Source: Actinomycetota bacterium
GTDB taxonomy: Bacteria > Actinomycetota > Acidimicrobiia > Acidimicrobiales > JAJPHE01
Assembly: GCA_027315345.1 (NCBI GenBank)
Contig: DAHUYE010000098.1
Span: forward strand, 26,675-90,674
Direction of reading: 5' to 3'
Length of the DNA: 64,000 nt
This document shows, piece by piece, positions 52,733-61,105 of the stretch. The translations under genes and the position numbers were made by a program. The notes beneath the pieces were generated by a model. It saw nothing but the letters and a program-made list of their open reading frames with translations. It searched no databases and had not been told where the DNA came from. Position 1 is the first letter of the stretch. Each line of letters begins with the position of its first letter.

Positions 52733-53563
52733 TTGAAGGTCTGGGCCGGAGGTGGTCTCTGCGAGGAGGACGAGGCCAAGGTCTCCCTCCTCGACCACGG
52801 CATCACCGTGGGCGACGCCGTCTTCGAGAGCGTGGCCGTCCGGGGCGGGATCGCCCTCAGCCTGAGCCGCCACCTGGCCCGGATGGTGCGTTCGTGCCAG
52901 GGCCTCGGCATCCCGGCCCCGGATGTGGCCCAACTTCGCCAGGCCGCCCTGGATGTGGTGGCGGCCAACGGCCTCGACGCCGGCGTGCTGCGGATCATCC
53001 ACACCAGCGGTCCGGGCCCGCTCGGTTCCCAGCGGGGCGACCGCCTGCCCACCACCGCCATCCTGGCCGGCCCGGCCCGGCACTGGGACGACACCGCCGA
53101 TGTGGCCGTGGTGGCCTGGCCCCGAAACGAGCGGGCCGCCACCGCCGGGCTCAAGACGACCTCTTACGCCGAGAACGTCATTGCCCTGGCCGAGGCCCAA
53201 CGAAGGGGCTGTTCGGAAGCCATCTTCGCCAACACCGCCGGTTCCCTGTGCGAGGGCAGCGGCACCAACGTCTTCCTCGGCATCGGCGGCGTCCTGGTCA
53301 CCCCGCCCCTATCCTCCGGCTGTCTGGCCGGGGTGTCCCGTGGGCTCCTGATCGAACGGTGTGGGCTGCCGGTGGAGGAGCGTGACCTCCCCATCGGGGC
53401 GCTGGCGGCGTGCGATGAGGCCTTCCTCACCTCGGCCACCCGGGATGTGCAACCCATCCGGGCGGTGGACGACAGGGTCCTTCCGTCCTGCCCCGGTCCT
53501 CTGACCCGACGTGCCGCCGATGCCTACCGCCGGCTCCAGGAGAGCGAGCCGGACCCCGACTGA
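52733..53563 (+). CDS. Class IV PLP aminotransferase/aminodeoxychorismate lyase-like protein
   Basis: A 276-residue fold-type IV PLP enzyme. LLDHGITVGDAVFESVAVRGG is the family N-terminal motif, Lys141 in GLKTTSYAENV the Schiff-base lysine, and EGSGTNVFLGIGGVLVTPPLSSGCLAGVSRG the phosphate-binding segment. It is closest in length and motif to PabC-like 4-amino-4-deoxychorismate lyases and D-amino-acid aminotransferases; without a pabAB neighbour I leave the reaction open. Start TTG 52733 is 14 bases after the SDR stop. Confidence 0.88.
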   Translation: MKVWAGGGLCEEDEAKVSLLDHGITVGDAVFESVAVRGGIALSLSRHLARMVRSCQGLGIPAPDVAQLRQAALDVVAANGLDAGVLRIIHTSGPGPLGSQRGDRLPTTAILAGPARHWDDTADVAVVAWPRNERAATAGLKTTSYAENVIALAEAQRRGCSEAIFANTAGSLCEGSGTNVFLGIGGVLVTPPLSSGCLAGVSRGLLIERCGLPVEERDLPIGALAACDEAFLTSATRDVQPIRAVDDRVLPSCPGPLTRRAADAYRRLQESEPDPD

Positions 53564-53620
53564 AGGCCAGGTCAGGCCATGAGCCGACCTCCTCGACCCC
53601 GCCCTACCCGTTAAAGCTCT

Positions 53621-54094
53621 CTAATATTTCTGGGCCGGCCCGGCGCCGGAGCACTCCTCGGCCTCGATGTCCCGGAGTTGTTGGAGGCGGGCCAGGTGGC
53701 GGCCCCCTTCGAAAGAGGCGGACAGGAAGGTGTCGAGCACCGACAGGGCCAGTTCCTCGGCCACGATGCGGGCCCCCAGCGCACAGACGTTGGCGTCGTT
53801 GTGCTGGCGGGCCAGGCGGGCGGTGAATTCATCCGGGCAGAGGGCGGCCCGGGCGCCATGGACCTTGTTGGCCGCTATCTGCTCGCCCTGGCCGGAACCG
53901 CCGATGACCACCCCGAGGTCGGCCCGACCGCCGACCACCTCCCGGGCCACGGCGGCGCAGATGGGCGGGTAGTCCACCGGCTCCGGGGAATGGGTGCCCA
54001 GGTCGCTGACCTGGTGTCCGCCCGCCTGCAGGTGGGCCACCACCGCCCCCTTGAGCACGAAGCCGGCGTGATCCGAACCCACCGCGATTCTCAT
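53621..54094 (-). CDS. rpiB: Ribose-5-phosphate isomerase B
   Basis: A 157-residue RpiB/LacAB isomerase interconverting ribose 5-phosphate and ribulose 5-phosphate. MRIAVGSDHAGFVLK is the family N-terminus; VIGGSGQGEQIAANKVHGARAALC has Glu instead of the Cys found in E. coli RpiB, as in the mycobacterial Glu-dependent form; RQHNDANVCALGARIV is intact. I chose ATG 54094, seven bases after TACCTT on the bottom strand; an upstream in-frame start would read into the divergent HIT gene. Extra C-terminal tail rich in Glu and Gly. Confidence 0.93.
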   Translation of the reverse strand: MRIAVGSDHAGFVLKGAVVAHLQAGGHQVSDLGTHSPEPVDYPPICAAVAREVVGGRADLGVVIGGSGQGEQIAANKVHGARAALCPDEFTARLARQHNDANVCALGARIVAEELALSVLDTFLSASFEGGRHLARLQQLRDIEAEECSGAGPAQKY

Positions 54095-54101
54095 AGCGGG
54101 G

Positions 54102-54111
54102 AAGGTAGCTT
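54102..54111. promoter_or_regulatory. Overlapping divergent -10 elements of rpiB and HIT genes
   Basis: Bottom strand TACCTT (54107-54102) is seven bases before the rpiB ATG; top strand TAGCTT (54106-54111) is eight bases before the HIT ATG at 54120. The two hexamers share two bases, so only 25 bases separate two leaderless start codons. Confidence 0.55.
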
Positions 54112-54119
54112 CGACCGCC

Positions 54120-54464
54120 ATGAGCGACTGCCTGTTCTGCCGGATCGTGGCCGGGGAGCTCCCCTCCACCGAGGTCGCCTCCTCGGAGCACAGCTACGCC
54201 TTCCGGGACCTCAATCCCGGGGCTCCCACCCACGTGCTGGTGGTGCCCAAGCAGCACGTGACCGACGCCTCCGAACTGGAGGCCGGCCATGCCGCCGTCC
54301 TGGCCGACCTGTTCATCACCGCCAACGCCGTGGCCGGGGCCGAGGGCCTGGCTGAACGGGGCTACCGCCTGGTGTTCAACGTGGGCGCCGACTCGGGCAA
54401 CAGCGTTCCCCACCTCCACCTGCACGTCCTGGGCGGGAGACAGCTGGGCTGGCCACCGGGCTAG
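54120..54464 (+). CDS. HIT family hydrolase
   Basis: A 114-residue histidine-triad protein. CLFCRIVAGELPSTEV is the N-terminus with a Zn-type Cys pair (Cys4, Cys7), and the triad is HLHLHVL with His98, His100 and His102. Hint-type members hydrolyse AMP from nucleotide phosphoramidates. Leaderless ATG, divergent from rpiB; phoH follows after 19 bases. HIT, phoH, ybeY, corC and era occur together in many genomes. Confidence 0.93.
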   Translation: MSDCLFCRIVAGELPSTEVASSEHSYAFRDLNPGAPTHVLVVPKQHVTDASELEAGHAAVLADLFITANAVAGAEGLAERGYRLVFNVGADSGNSVPHLHLHVLGGRQLGWPPG

Positions 54465-54483
54465 TACCCTGGGCCCTGAAGCC

Positions 54484-55446
54484 GTGTCGTCCACCCAGGT
54501 CAAGATCCTCGTACCCGGCAACCACCTGATGGTGGGTCTCCTCGGCCAGCGTGACGAGTTGCTGCGCCTGGTGGAGTCGGCCTTCCCCGGCACCACCATC
54601 CTCGTCCGGGGCAACGAGGTCTCCATCGAGGGGGAGGAGGCCGAGCGGGTCGGCCAGCTCTTCGAGGAGATGGTGCGGGTCCTTCAGGCCGGCCAGCTGC
54701 TCGACCCGGCCAACCTGGGCCGGAGCATCGACATGGTCAAAGCCGACATCCGGCCCAGCGAGGTCCTGACCGCCCAGGTGCTGCGCTCGGCCCGGGGCCG
54801 GACCGTGAGGCCCAAGACCGAGGGCCAGAAGCGCTACACCGACGCCATCGCCGCCAACGTGGTCACCTTCGGCATCGGCCCGGCCGGCACCGGTAAGTCC
54901 TTCCTGGCCGTGGCCCTGGCCGTCCAGGCCCTCCAGGCCAAGCTGGTGAACCGGATCATCCTCACCCGCCCGGCCGTTGAGGCGGGGGAGAGGCTTGGAT
55001 TCCTGCCCGGGGACCTGATGGCCAAGGTGGACCCGTATCTGCGCCCTCTCTACGACGCTCTCTACGACATGCTCGAGCCGGAGGGGATGCAGCGTCTCAT
55101 GGAGCGGGGGGCGATCGAGGTGGCCCCCCTGGCCTTCATGCGGGGACGCACCCTCAACTCCAGCTTCATCATCCTGGACGAAGCCCAGAACACGACCCCG
55201 GAGCAGATGAAGATGTTCCTGACCCGCATCGGGGACGGTTCCAAGGCCGTGGTGACCGGGGACGTCACCCAGATCGACCTGGCCGGCGGCCGGTCCGGTC
55301 TGGTCGGCCTGGAGAAGGTCCTGGGAGAGATCGAAGGGGTCTCCTTCGTGACCCTGGGCCACCGCGACGTGGTGCGGCACAAGATCGTGGCCGACATCGT
55401 CTCCGCCTACGAGCGCTCCGAGTCCCGCGCCGCTGCCTCCCGCTGA
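54484..55446 (+). CDS. PhoH family protein
   Basis: A 320-residue PhoH-like P-loop protein. Walker A is GPAGTGKS (residues 132-139), TRPAVEAGERLGFLPGDLMAKVDPYLRPLYDAL and NSSFIILDEAQNTTPEQMKMFLTRIG (Walker B) are family signatures, followed by TGDVTQIDL. The N-terminal 110 residues hold a KH-like domain. Members bind and process RNA and work with YbeY. GTG start at 54484; TACCCT at 54465-54470 may be its -10. Confidence 0.92.
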   Translation: MSSTQVKILVPGNHLMVGLLGQRDELLRLVESAFPGTTILVRGNEVSIEGEEAERVGQLFEEMVRVLQAGQLLDPANLGRSIDMVKADIRPSEVLTAQVLRSARGRTVRPKTEGQKRYTDAIAANVVTFGIGPAGTGKSFLAVALAVQALQAKLVNRIILTRPAVEAGERLGFLPGDLMAKVDPYLRPLYDALYDMLEPEGMQRLMERGAIEVAPLAFMRGRTLNSSFIILDEAQNTTPEQMKMFLTRIGDGSKAVVTGDVTQIDLAGGRSGLVGLEKVLGEIEGVSFVTLGHRDVVRHKIVADIVSAYERSESRAAASR

Positions 55447-55506
55447 GCGATCCGTTGCCTACCCCTGGTTGGTCATGGTTGAAGGTGAAACGTTGAAGGT
55501 GGCGCT

Positions 55507-56028
55507 TTGAGTATCGAGGTCTTCGTGGCCGATGAGCAGGCCGATCGCCCCGTCGACACCGTCCGCTGGATGCAGCTGGCTGAGGCCGTCCTGCGCTCCG
55601 AGGGGGTCAAGGGCGACGCCGAGCTGTCGGTGCTCTTCGTCGGTGAAGAAGCCATTTCCGATCTCAACAAGCGGTTCCTGGGCAAGGACGGGCCGACCGA
55701 CGTACTGGCCTTTCCCATGGACGAGGAGCCGGCTGAAGGGGGCCGGTCCCCGGACTCGGGTGGAACCGGGCCGGGTTGGGTGCCGGCCGAGCCCGACGAC
55801 ATGCCCACTCTCATCGGGGACATCGTCATATGTCCCGAGGTGGCCCACCGCAACGCCCCCGATCACGCCGGCACCTACGAGGACGAACTCGCCCTGCTGG
55901 TCGTGCACGGCATCCTGCACCTGGTCGGGATGGACCACACCGAAGACGATGAGGCCGAGGCCATGGAGAAGCGGGAGCAGGAGTTGCTCGACGCCCATTG
56001 GCGCCGGGCCGGACCGCCGCCCCCGTGA
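55507..56028 (+). CDS. ybeY: Endoribonuclease YbeY
   Basis: A 173-residue zinc endoribonuclease needed for 16S rRNA 3' end maturation and ribosome quality control. The metal site HGILHLVGMDH provides His134, His138 and His144; NKRFLGKDGPTDVLAFPMDE is the conserved preceding segment, here with an inserted Gly/Pro-rich loop of about 25 residues (residues 74-98). TTG start; 60 bases separate it from phoH. Stop overlaps corC as GTGA. Confidence 0.93.
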   Translation: MSIEVFVADEQADRPVDTVRWMQLAEAVLRSEGVKGDAELSVLFVGEEAISDLNKRFLGKDGPTDVLAFPMDEEPAEGGRSPDSGGTGPGWVPAEPDDMPTLIGDIVICPEVAHRNAPDHAGTYEDELALLVVHGILHLVGMDHTEDDEAEAMEKREQELLDAHWRRAGPPPP

Positions 56029-57356
56029 GTACCGCCTCCCCCGCCAGTCCCGCCTCGGCCGTGCTGGCCGTAACCCACGCCCTGCGCAGTTCGGATGTGA
56101 TCCTCATCGTGATCATCGTCCTTCTCTTGAGCGCCTCCGCCGTCCTGGCCCTGTCCGAGACAAGCCTCACCCGGATGAACCGGGTCCGGGCCCGCCCCCT
56201 GGCCGATGAGGGCAGGCGGGGCGCCCACGCTCTGCTCAAGCTGGTGGAGCACCCGGAGCGGTTCCTCAACCCCATCCTGTTGCTGACCCTGCTCTGTCAG
56301 CTGGTGGCCGCCACCCTCATCGCCATCGTGGCCGACCACGTCTTCGGCGCCCTGGGGGTGGTGGTGGCCACCGCCTTCGAGGTGGTGGTGGTCTTCGTGT
56401 TGGGTGAGGCCGCCCCCAAGACCTGGGCCATGCAACACCCCGATCGGGCCGCCCTGCTGGCGGCGCCCTTCGTGGCTGCCGTCATGCGCTTTCCGCCCCT
56501 CCGGGGCCTCTCCAGCGCTCTGATCGGCCTCTCCAACCTGGTGCTGCCCGGCCGGGGTCTGCGCCAGGGTCCGTTCATCTCCGAGCGCGAGTTCCTGGCC
56601 ATGGCCGACGTGGCCGCCGAGGAGGAGGTCATCGAATCCGAGGAGCTGACCCTCATCCGGTCCATCATCACCTTCGGGGACACCATCGTGCGGGCCGTCA
56701 TGGTCCCCCGCCCGGACATGGTGGCCGTGGCGGCCGCCGACGCGGTGGGGGCGGTCATCGAGCGGGCCATAGCCGCCGGCTACAGCCGCATCCCGGTGTA
56801 TGAGTCGAGCATCGATGACGTGGCCGGTATCGTCTTCACCAAGGATCTGATGCGGGCCGCCCGGGACGGACACGGTGACGAGCCGGTGCGATCGCTGCTG
56901 CGTCAGGCTCACTTCGTCCCCGAGACAAAGCGGGTGGCCGAGTTGATGCGGGAGATGCAGAAGGACAAGTTCCACATCGCCATAGCCATCGATGAGTACG
57001 GGGGCACCGCCGGCCTGGTCACCCTGGAGGATCTCATCGAGGAGCTGGTGGGCGAGATCGTGGATGAGTTCGATGTCGAGGAGCCGCTGGTCGAACCGCT
57101 CCCGGACGGCGGCCTGCGGGTGAACGCCCGCATGTCCATCGGGGAGCTCAACGAGGTGCTGCACGCCGAGCTGCCGATGGGGGACTGGGACACGGTGGGC
57201 GGGCTGGTGCTCAACCTGCTCGGCCACATTCCGTCCGAGGGCGAGGGTGTCGATGTCGACGGCCACCGCCTCTCGGCCGAGAAGGTCCAGGGCCGGCGCA
57301 TCGGCCGGGTCCGGGTCCTGCCGCTGGCCCGCCCGGCTCGGCCCGACCTTGTCTGA
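56025..57356 (+). CDS. CNNM/CorC family CBS-domain membrane protein
   Basis: A 443-residue hemolysin C/CorC-like protein. An N-terminal CNNM domain (about residues 20-180, four hydrophobic segments, SASAVLALSETSLTRMNRVRA and FVLGEAAPKTWA), a CBS pair (about 200-325: MVPRPDMVAVAAADAVGAV, SRIPVYESSIDDVAGIVFTKDLM, IAIDEYGGTAGLVTLEDLIEELVGEI) and a C-terminal CorC/HlyC domain (VNARMSIGELNEVL). Linked to Mg2+ or Co2+ efflux. GTG start overlaps ybeY; its last eight bases overlap era. Confidence 0.92.
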   Translation: MSTASPASPASAVLAVTHALRSSDVILIVIIVLLLSASAVLALSETSLTRMNRVRARPLADEGRRGAHALLKLVEHPERFLNPILLLTLLCQLVAATLIAIVADHVFGALGVVVATAFEVVVVFVLGEAAPKTWAMQHPDRAALLAAPFVAAVMRFPPLRGLSSALIGLSNLVLPGRGLRQGPFISEREFLAMADVAAEEEVIESEELTLIRSIITFGDTIVRAVMVPRPDMVAVAAADAVGAVIERAIAAGYSRIPVYESSIDDVAGIVFTKDLMRAARDGHGDEPVRSLLRQAHFVPETKRVAELMREMQKDKFHIAIAIDEYGGTAGLVTLEDLIEELVGEIVDEFDVEEPLVEPLPDGGLRVNARMSIGELNEVLHAELPMGDWDTVGGLVLNLLGHIPSEGEGVDVDGHRLSAEKVQGRRIGRVRVLPLARPARPDLV

Positions 57357-58227
57357 GCCGGGACCCGGTCCGGCCCCTTCGCCCGGATCGGGTTCGGTCC
57401 ACCGCTCCGGGTTCGTCACCCTGGTGGGTCGGCCCAACGTCGGTAAGTCCACTCTGCTCAACACCATCCTCGGCACCAAGGTCTCCATCGTCTCGGACAA
57501 GGTGCAAACCACCCGGACCCAGATCCGGGGGGTGCTCACCCGTCCCGACGCCCAGGTGGTCTTCGTGGACACACCCGGGGTGCACCGGCCCCGGGGCCCG
57601 CTCGGTAAGAGGCTGAACGACGCCGCCGCCGAGGCCGTCACCGACGTGGACCTGGTGGTGCTGGTCCTGGATGCCACCGCCCCGGTGGGCCCGGGGGACC
57701 GCTTCGTGGCCCGCTGGCTGACCCCGGCGGCCATGGTGGTGGTCAACAAGGTCGACGCCACCGGCCCCGGCGCCGTGCTGGAGCGCCTGGCCCAGGCCTC
57801 CGAGCTGCACCTGTCGGAGTACTGGCCCGTATCGGCCGCCACCGGGGAGGGCGTCCCGGAGATGGTGGAGTCGATCATCGCCCGTCTGCCCGCCGGTCCC
57901 CGGTACTACCCCGAGGACATGGTCACCGACGTACCGGAGGCGTTCTGGGTGGCCGAGCTGGTGCGCGAGCAGTTGCTGGCCGCCACCAAGGAAGAGGTGC
58001 CTCACTCCATCGCCTGCCGGGTGACGGAGTGGGAGTGGCCCCGCATCCGGGTGGAGATTCTGGTGGAGCGGGACTCCCAGAAGGGGATCGTCATCGGCCG
58101 CCAGGGGGCGGTTCTCAAAGCGGTCGGCACGGCCGTGCGCCAGCAGCTGGCTCCGGGCGCCTACGTCGAGTTGTTCGTGAAGGTGGACCGGGAGTGGCAG
58201 CGGAGGGGTTCGGCCCTGGACTACTGA
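57349..58227 (+). CDS. era: GTPase Era
   Basis: A 292-residue Ras-like GTPase for 30S assembly. G1 GRPNVGKST is at residues 27-35, G3 is VDTPGVHRPRG, G4 NKVD, and the C-terminal KH domain contains VEILVERDSQKGIVIGRQGAVLKAVGTAVR, binding the 16S 3' end. I chose TTG 57349, giving a short Pro/Gly-rich leader before the first strand; earlier in-frame starts would read deep into corC. Gene order ybeY-corC-era is conserved. Confidence 0.95.
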   Translation: MSEPGPGPAPSPGSGSVHRSGFVTLVGRPNVGKSTLLNTILGTKVSIVSDKVQTTRTQIRGVLTRPDAQVVFVDTPGVHRPRGPLGKRLNDAAAEAVTDVDLVVLVLDATAPVGPGDRFVARWLTPAAMVVVNKVDATGPGAVLERLAQASELHLSEYWPVSAATGEGVPEMVESIIARLPAGPRYYPEDMVTDVPEAFWVAELVREQLLAATKEEVPHSIACRVTEWEWPRIRVEILVERDSQKGIVIGRQGAVLKAVGTAVRQQLAPGAYVELFVKVDREWQRRGSALDY

Positions 58228-58257
58228 GACCAGGCCGCGCCGCGGCCGGGCGATGGT

Positions 58258-60183
58258 TCAGCCGTCGGTGGGGACAGCGGCCGTGACGGCGCGGAGGAAC
58301 TCTTCGGCCTCGGCCCGGTGCCGGGTCCGGCGCATCGGGGGCAGGGCGTTGACCAGTTCCCAGCGGTAGGTGGCCTTGGCCAGGCGGGGATCGAGGACGG
58401 CCACCACGCCCCGATCGGTGGACGATCGGATGAGGCGCCCGGCCGCCTGGGCCAGCATGGTGGCGGCCCGAGGCAGGTCGACCACCGAGAAGGCGGCCGC
58501 CCCGGCCCGCTCCCGCCGGGCCTGATTAAGCGGCTCGTCCGGGCGGGGGAAGGGGATGCGGTCGATACAGACCAGGGACAGGGTGCGACCGGGGACGTCC
58601 ACGCCCTGGAAGAAGCCCTGGGTGGCCAGGAGACAGGCGCTCTCGTCCGAGGTGAAGGCTTCGATCAGGGCCGGCTTGGGCAGGTCGGACTGGGTGTAGA
58701 GACGGCCGGGAAGCTTTCCGGCCAGGGCCTCGGCGGCGGCGTGCATGGCCCGCCAGCTGGTGAACAGGGCCAGGGTGCGCCCCCCGGCGGCGCCGGCCAG
58801 GGCGGCTATCTCCTCGTGCAGGGCCGCCTCATAGCCAGGGGCGCGGGGGTCGGGCAGGTGGGCGGCGCAGTAGAGCAGGGCGTTCTCCCCGTAGGGGAAA
58901 GGGCTGCCCACGTCCATCTGATCGCAGCCGTCGGGGGGCAGGCCGACCCGGCCGGTGAGGCGCAGCGGGATGGTGGCGCTGGTGAGCACGGCCGTCACCT
59001 CGCCCCACAGCGCCTTCTCCAGCAGTAGGCCGACCTCCACCGGCGCCACCTTGAGAACGGGGGCTCGGTCGGCCCGTTCGACCCAGGCCACCCGGTCTCG
59101 GCCCACCTGGGTCAGGGACTGGACGTCTTCGACCAGATGGGTCAGGGCTTGCATGGACCGGGCCTTGGCCGCCTCGGTGTCGTCCACCTGCCTCAGGGCG
59201 CTGAGAAGCTCGGACAGGGCCGCCCCGGTGGCGCCCAGGGCCGCGGCCAGGTCCTCCGGGAAGGGTTCGCTGAGTCGCTGGCCGGCCCGGTCCTCGAGGG
59301 CGGCTTCGAGGCGGTCAGCCACATCGCTGACCCGCTCGGCGGCCCGGACCCCGGGGCCGGAGACGATGGCCCGGGCCGCCCGGGACAGCGCCCGCAGGCG
59401 GCCGGCGCCCAGCTCCAGGCCGAGGCTGGAGGCGACCACGTCCTCCAGTTCGTGGGCCTCATCGAAGACGACCACGTCGTGAGGAGGAAGGACGGCGCCC
59501 CCGCTGGCCAGGTGGGCCCCGTAGAGGTGGGTGTTGACCACCACCACGTCTGCCGCCGCCGCCCGCCGCCTGGCCTCCTCCGAGAAGCACTCCTCTCCCA
59601 TCGGACACCGGCTGGCCCCGGGGCACTCGCTGGCGGTCACGCTCAGGGCCGACCAGGCGTAGGGCCGGGGCTCGAACTCCAACTCGGCCCGGTCCCCGGT
59701 GGCGGTCGTCTTGCCCCACTCCAGCAGCCGGCGCACCTGGCGACCCAACTCGCCCAACCCCGCCCCCGGCGTGGCCGCGCCCGTGCCCTCCGCGGCTTCG
59801 ATGTCGAGCTGGGCCGGAGCGCCCTCCATCTCGACCATGCGCTGGCGGCACAGGTAGTTGCTCCGGCCCTTGAGCACGGCGAAGGTGACCTCCGCCCCCA
59901 GGGCCGAGGTCACCAACGGCAGGTCCCTCCTGGCCAACTGGTCCTGCAGGGCCTTGGTGGCCGTGGCCACCACCAGATTTGCACCTAGGAGGATCGAGGG
60001 GACCAGGTATCCCAGCGACTTCCCGGTTCCGGTCCCAGCTTGCACGACCAGATGCCGTTCGGTGCGGATGGCCTTGGCCACGGCGAGCGCCATCTCAACC
60101 TGTCCGGGGCGGGCCTCCCCACCACCAGGCAGCGCTCCGGTCACCTTGGCCAGTGCAGCCACGATGTCGGCGTCGGAGGGCAC
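58258..60183 (-). CDS. DinG/Rad3-type ATP-dependent DNA helicase
   Basis: A 641-residue superfamily 2 helicase. Walker A GTGTGKS is at residues 50-56, the DEAH box in VVFDEAHELEDV, and the Fe-S cluster cysteines are Cys112, 187, 193 and 199, as in XPD and DinG. The C-terminal motif VI region is AAGRLIRSSTDRG. Such helicases unwind 5'-3' and resolve R-loops and G-quadruplexes. GTG 60183 is seven bases after TACTTT on the bottom strand (leaderless). Its first 76 residues are duplicated, diverged, 1.1 kb upstream (see 61106-61335). Confidence 0.9.
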   Translation of the reverse strand: MPSDADIVAALAKVTGALPGGGEARPGQVEMALAVAKAIRTERHLVVQAGTGTGKSLGYLVPSILLGANLVVATATKALQDQLARRDLPLVTSALGAEVTFAVLKGRSNYLCRQRMVEMEGAPAQLDIEAAEGTGAATPGAGLGELGRQVRRLLEWGKTTATGDRAELEFEPRPYAWSALSVTASECPGASRCPMGEECFSEEARRRAAAADVVVVNTHLYGAHLASGGAVLPPHDVVVFDEAHELEDVVASSLGLELGAGRLRALSRAARAIVSGPGVRAAERVSDVADRLEAALEDRAGQRLSEPFPEDLAAALGATGAALSELLSALRQVDDTEAAKARSMQALTHLVEDVQSLTQVGRDRVAWVERADRAPVLKVAPVEVGLLLEKALWGEVTAVLTSATIPLRLTGRVGLPPDGCDQMDVGSPFPYGENALLYCAAHLPDPRAPGYEAALHEEIAALAGAAGGRTLALFTSWRAMHAAAEALAGKLPGRLYTQSDLPKPALIEAFTSDESACLLATQGFFQGVDVPGRTLSLVCIDRIPFPRPDEPLNQARRERAGAAAFSVVDLPRAATMLAQAAGRLIRSSTDRGVVAVLDPRLAKATYRWELVNALPPMRRTRHRAEAEEFLRAVTAAVPTDG

Positions 60184-60190
60184 GAGGGCA

Positions 60191-60196
60191 AAAGTA
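60191..60196 (-). promoter_or_regulatory. -10 element TACTTT of a leaderless promoter (helicase)
   Basis: Bottom-strand TACTTT, seven bases, GTG at 60183. No recognisable -35. Confidence 0.55.
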
Positions 60197-60246
60197 CTGG
60201 CGGGCTGAGACAGCTCACGCTGTCCCGTTTGCTCGAGCTCGACTAG

Positions 60247-60597
60247 TCAGTCTGTTTCCTTTGGGTGGCTCAGACTGACCTTGGTAACCCACACGATCCG
60301 TTCGTCCTTGTCCGGGCAGTACCAGATCCGACCGGCGGCGGTGAGTTCATGTTGCCACTGGGGCAGCGTCTTGGTCCCGACCCGACGCGTGGCTAGCGGG
60401 CCGGCCAGGGGTCCCGTGCGCCTCGGATTGCGGGATCGATCCATTGGCCGGGCGCGCAGACGGTCCCTTTCGGCCGTCATGAGGTTGGGCTCGGCCGTAG
60501 TGGCCTCGGTCCATTCCTTGAGGGCCCGAGCGGTGGCTGGCTTGACCACCCAGGACTCCGCCGCCGCCGGCGCCTTCTTGGGCCGTGGAGGGGCCAC
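60247..60597 (-). CDS. RelE/ParE-like toxin of a type II toxin-antitoxin pair
   Basis: A 116-residue basic protein (many Arg and Lys). The pattern LPQWQHELTAAGRIWYCPDKDERIVWVTKVSLSHPKETD matches the C-terminal half of RelE-like mRNA interferase toxins, with the SHPKET ending typical of this subgroup. The N-terminal half (ATARALKEWTEAT) is the usual helix. It starts GTG two bases after the antitoxin stop, so antitoxin precedes toxin, as usual. Toxin activity is inferred from family and partner. Genes on either side are not related in function, fitting a mobile stabilisation module. Confidence 0.6.
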   Translation of the reverse strand: MAPPRPKKAPAAAESWVVKPATARALKEWTEATTAEPNLMTAERDRLRARPMDRSRNPRRTGPLAGPLATRRVGTKTLPQWQHELTAAGRIWYCPDKDERIVWVTKVSLSHPKETD

Positions 60598-60599
60598 TC

Positions 60600-61052
60600 C
60601 TAGATGGTGACGTCGTGCAGGGGCTCGTCCACCGGCTCGAGCAGCTCTGCGCGCAGAGTTTCGTCGGCCCAGAGCTCGGCCGTGGCTCGCCAGTCGGAGA
60701 TCAGGTCTCGGAGGGGTTCCACCGGCCCGCCCGAGAGGGCGAGCAGCAGGGGGCCCTCCAACTCCTCGGCAAAGAGGCGCTGGTCCTCGAGGGGGAAAAC
60801 CGAAAGCCAGCCAAACCCGCCGTAGGCGCCGACATCGCGACTCTTGGCACCCAGTGCCCGGTGCAGGCGCACGAAGTTGCCCGCAACCTCTGTGAGCTCC
60901 TCACCCCGGGCCACCTCCTCAGCCGGTGCCAGCAAGAGGACGACTCCGTCCTTGTCCCGGATCAGTGTTCCCCCGGCCCGCCCGGAATCGAGCACCTCCC
61001 GGCTCCGCCGCGCCACATCCGTGGCCTGGAATGTCTTGACCGGAGACCGCAT
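60600..61052 (-). CDS. Phd/YefM-type antitoxin
   Basis: A 150-residue protein. The N-terminal domain FQATDVARRSREVLDSGRAGGTLIRDKDGVVLLLAPAEEV is of the Phd/YefM (prevent-host-death) type, binding DNA; the long C-terminal half, unusual for Phd, should hold the toxin-binding part (WLSVFPLEDQRLFAEELEGPL). ATG 61052 was chosen because TACAAT lies six bases upstream and the palindromic operator before that; earlier in-frame codons would encode the operator. Together with the following toxin gene this is a type II TA operon. Confidence 0.65.
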   Translation of the reverse strand: MRSPVKTFQATDVARRSREVLDSGRAGGTLIRDKDGVVLLLAPAEEVARGEELTEVAGNFVRLHRALGAKSRDVGAYGGFGWLSVFPLEDQRLFAEELEGPLLLALSGGPVEPLRDLISDWRATAELWADETLRAELLEPVDEPLHDVTI

Positions 61053-61058
61053 GTCTCG

Positions 61059-61091
61059 ATTGTAGCGCATGATCATACGCTGAATCATACG
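61059..61091 (-). promoter_or_regulatory. Promoter and operator of the toxin-antitoxin pair
   Basis: Bottom-strand TACAAT (61064-61059) lies six bases before the antitoxin ATG. Directly upstream are a near-palindrome GCGTATGATCATGCGC (61080-61065, one mismatch pair) and a second half-site: CGTATGAT occurs twice, 12 bases apart. This fits autorepression by the antitoxin. Confidence 0.55.
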
Positions 61092-61105
61092 TGGTGCCAG
61101 GGTGA

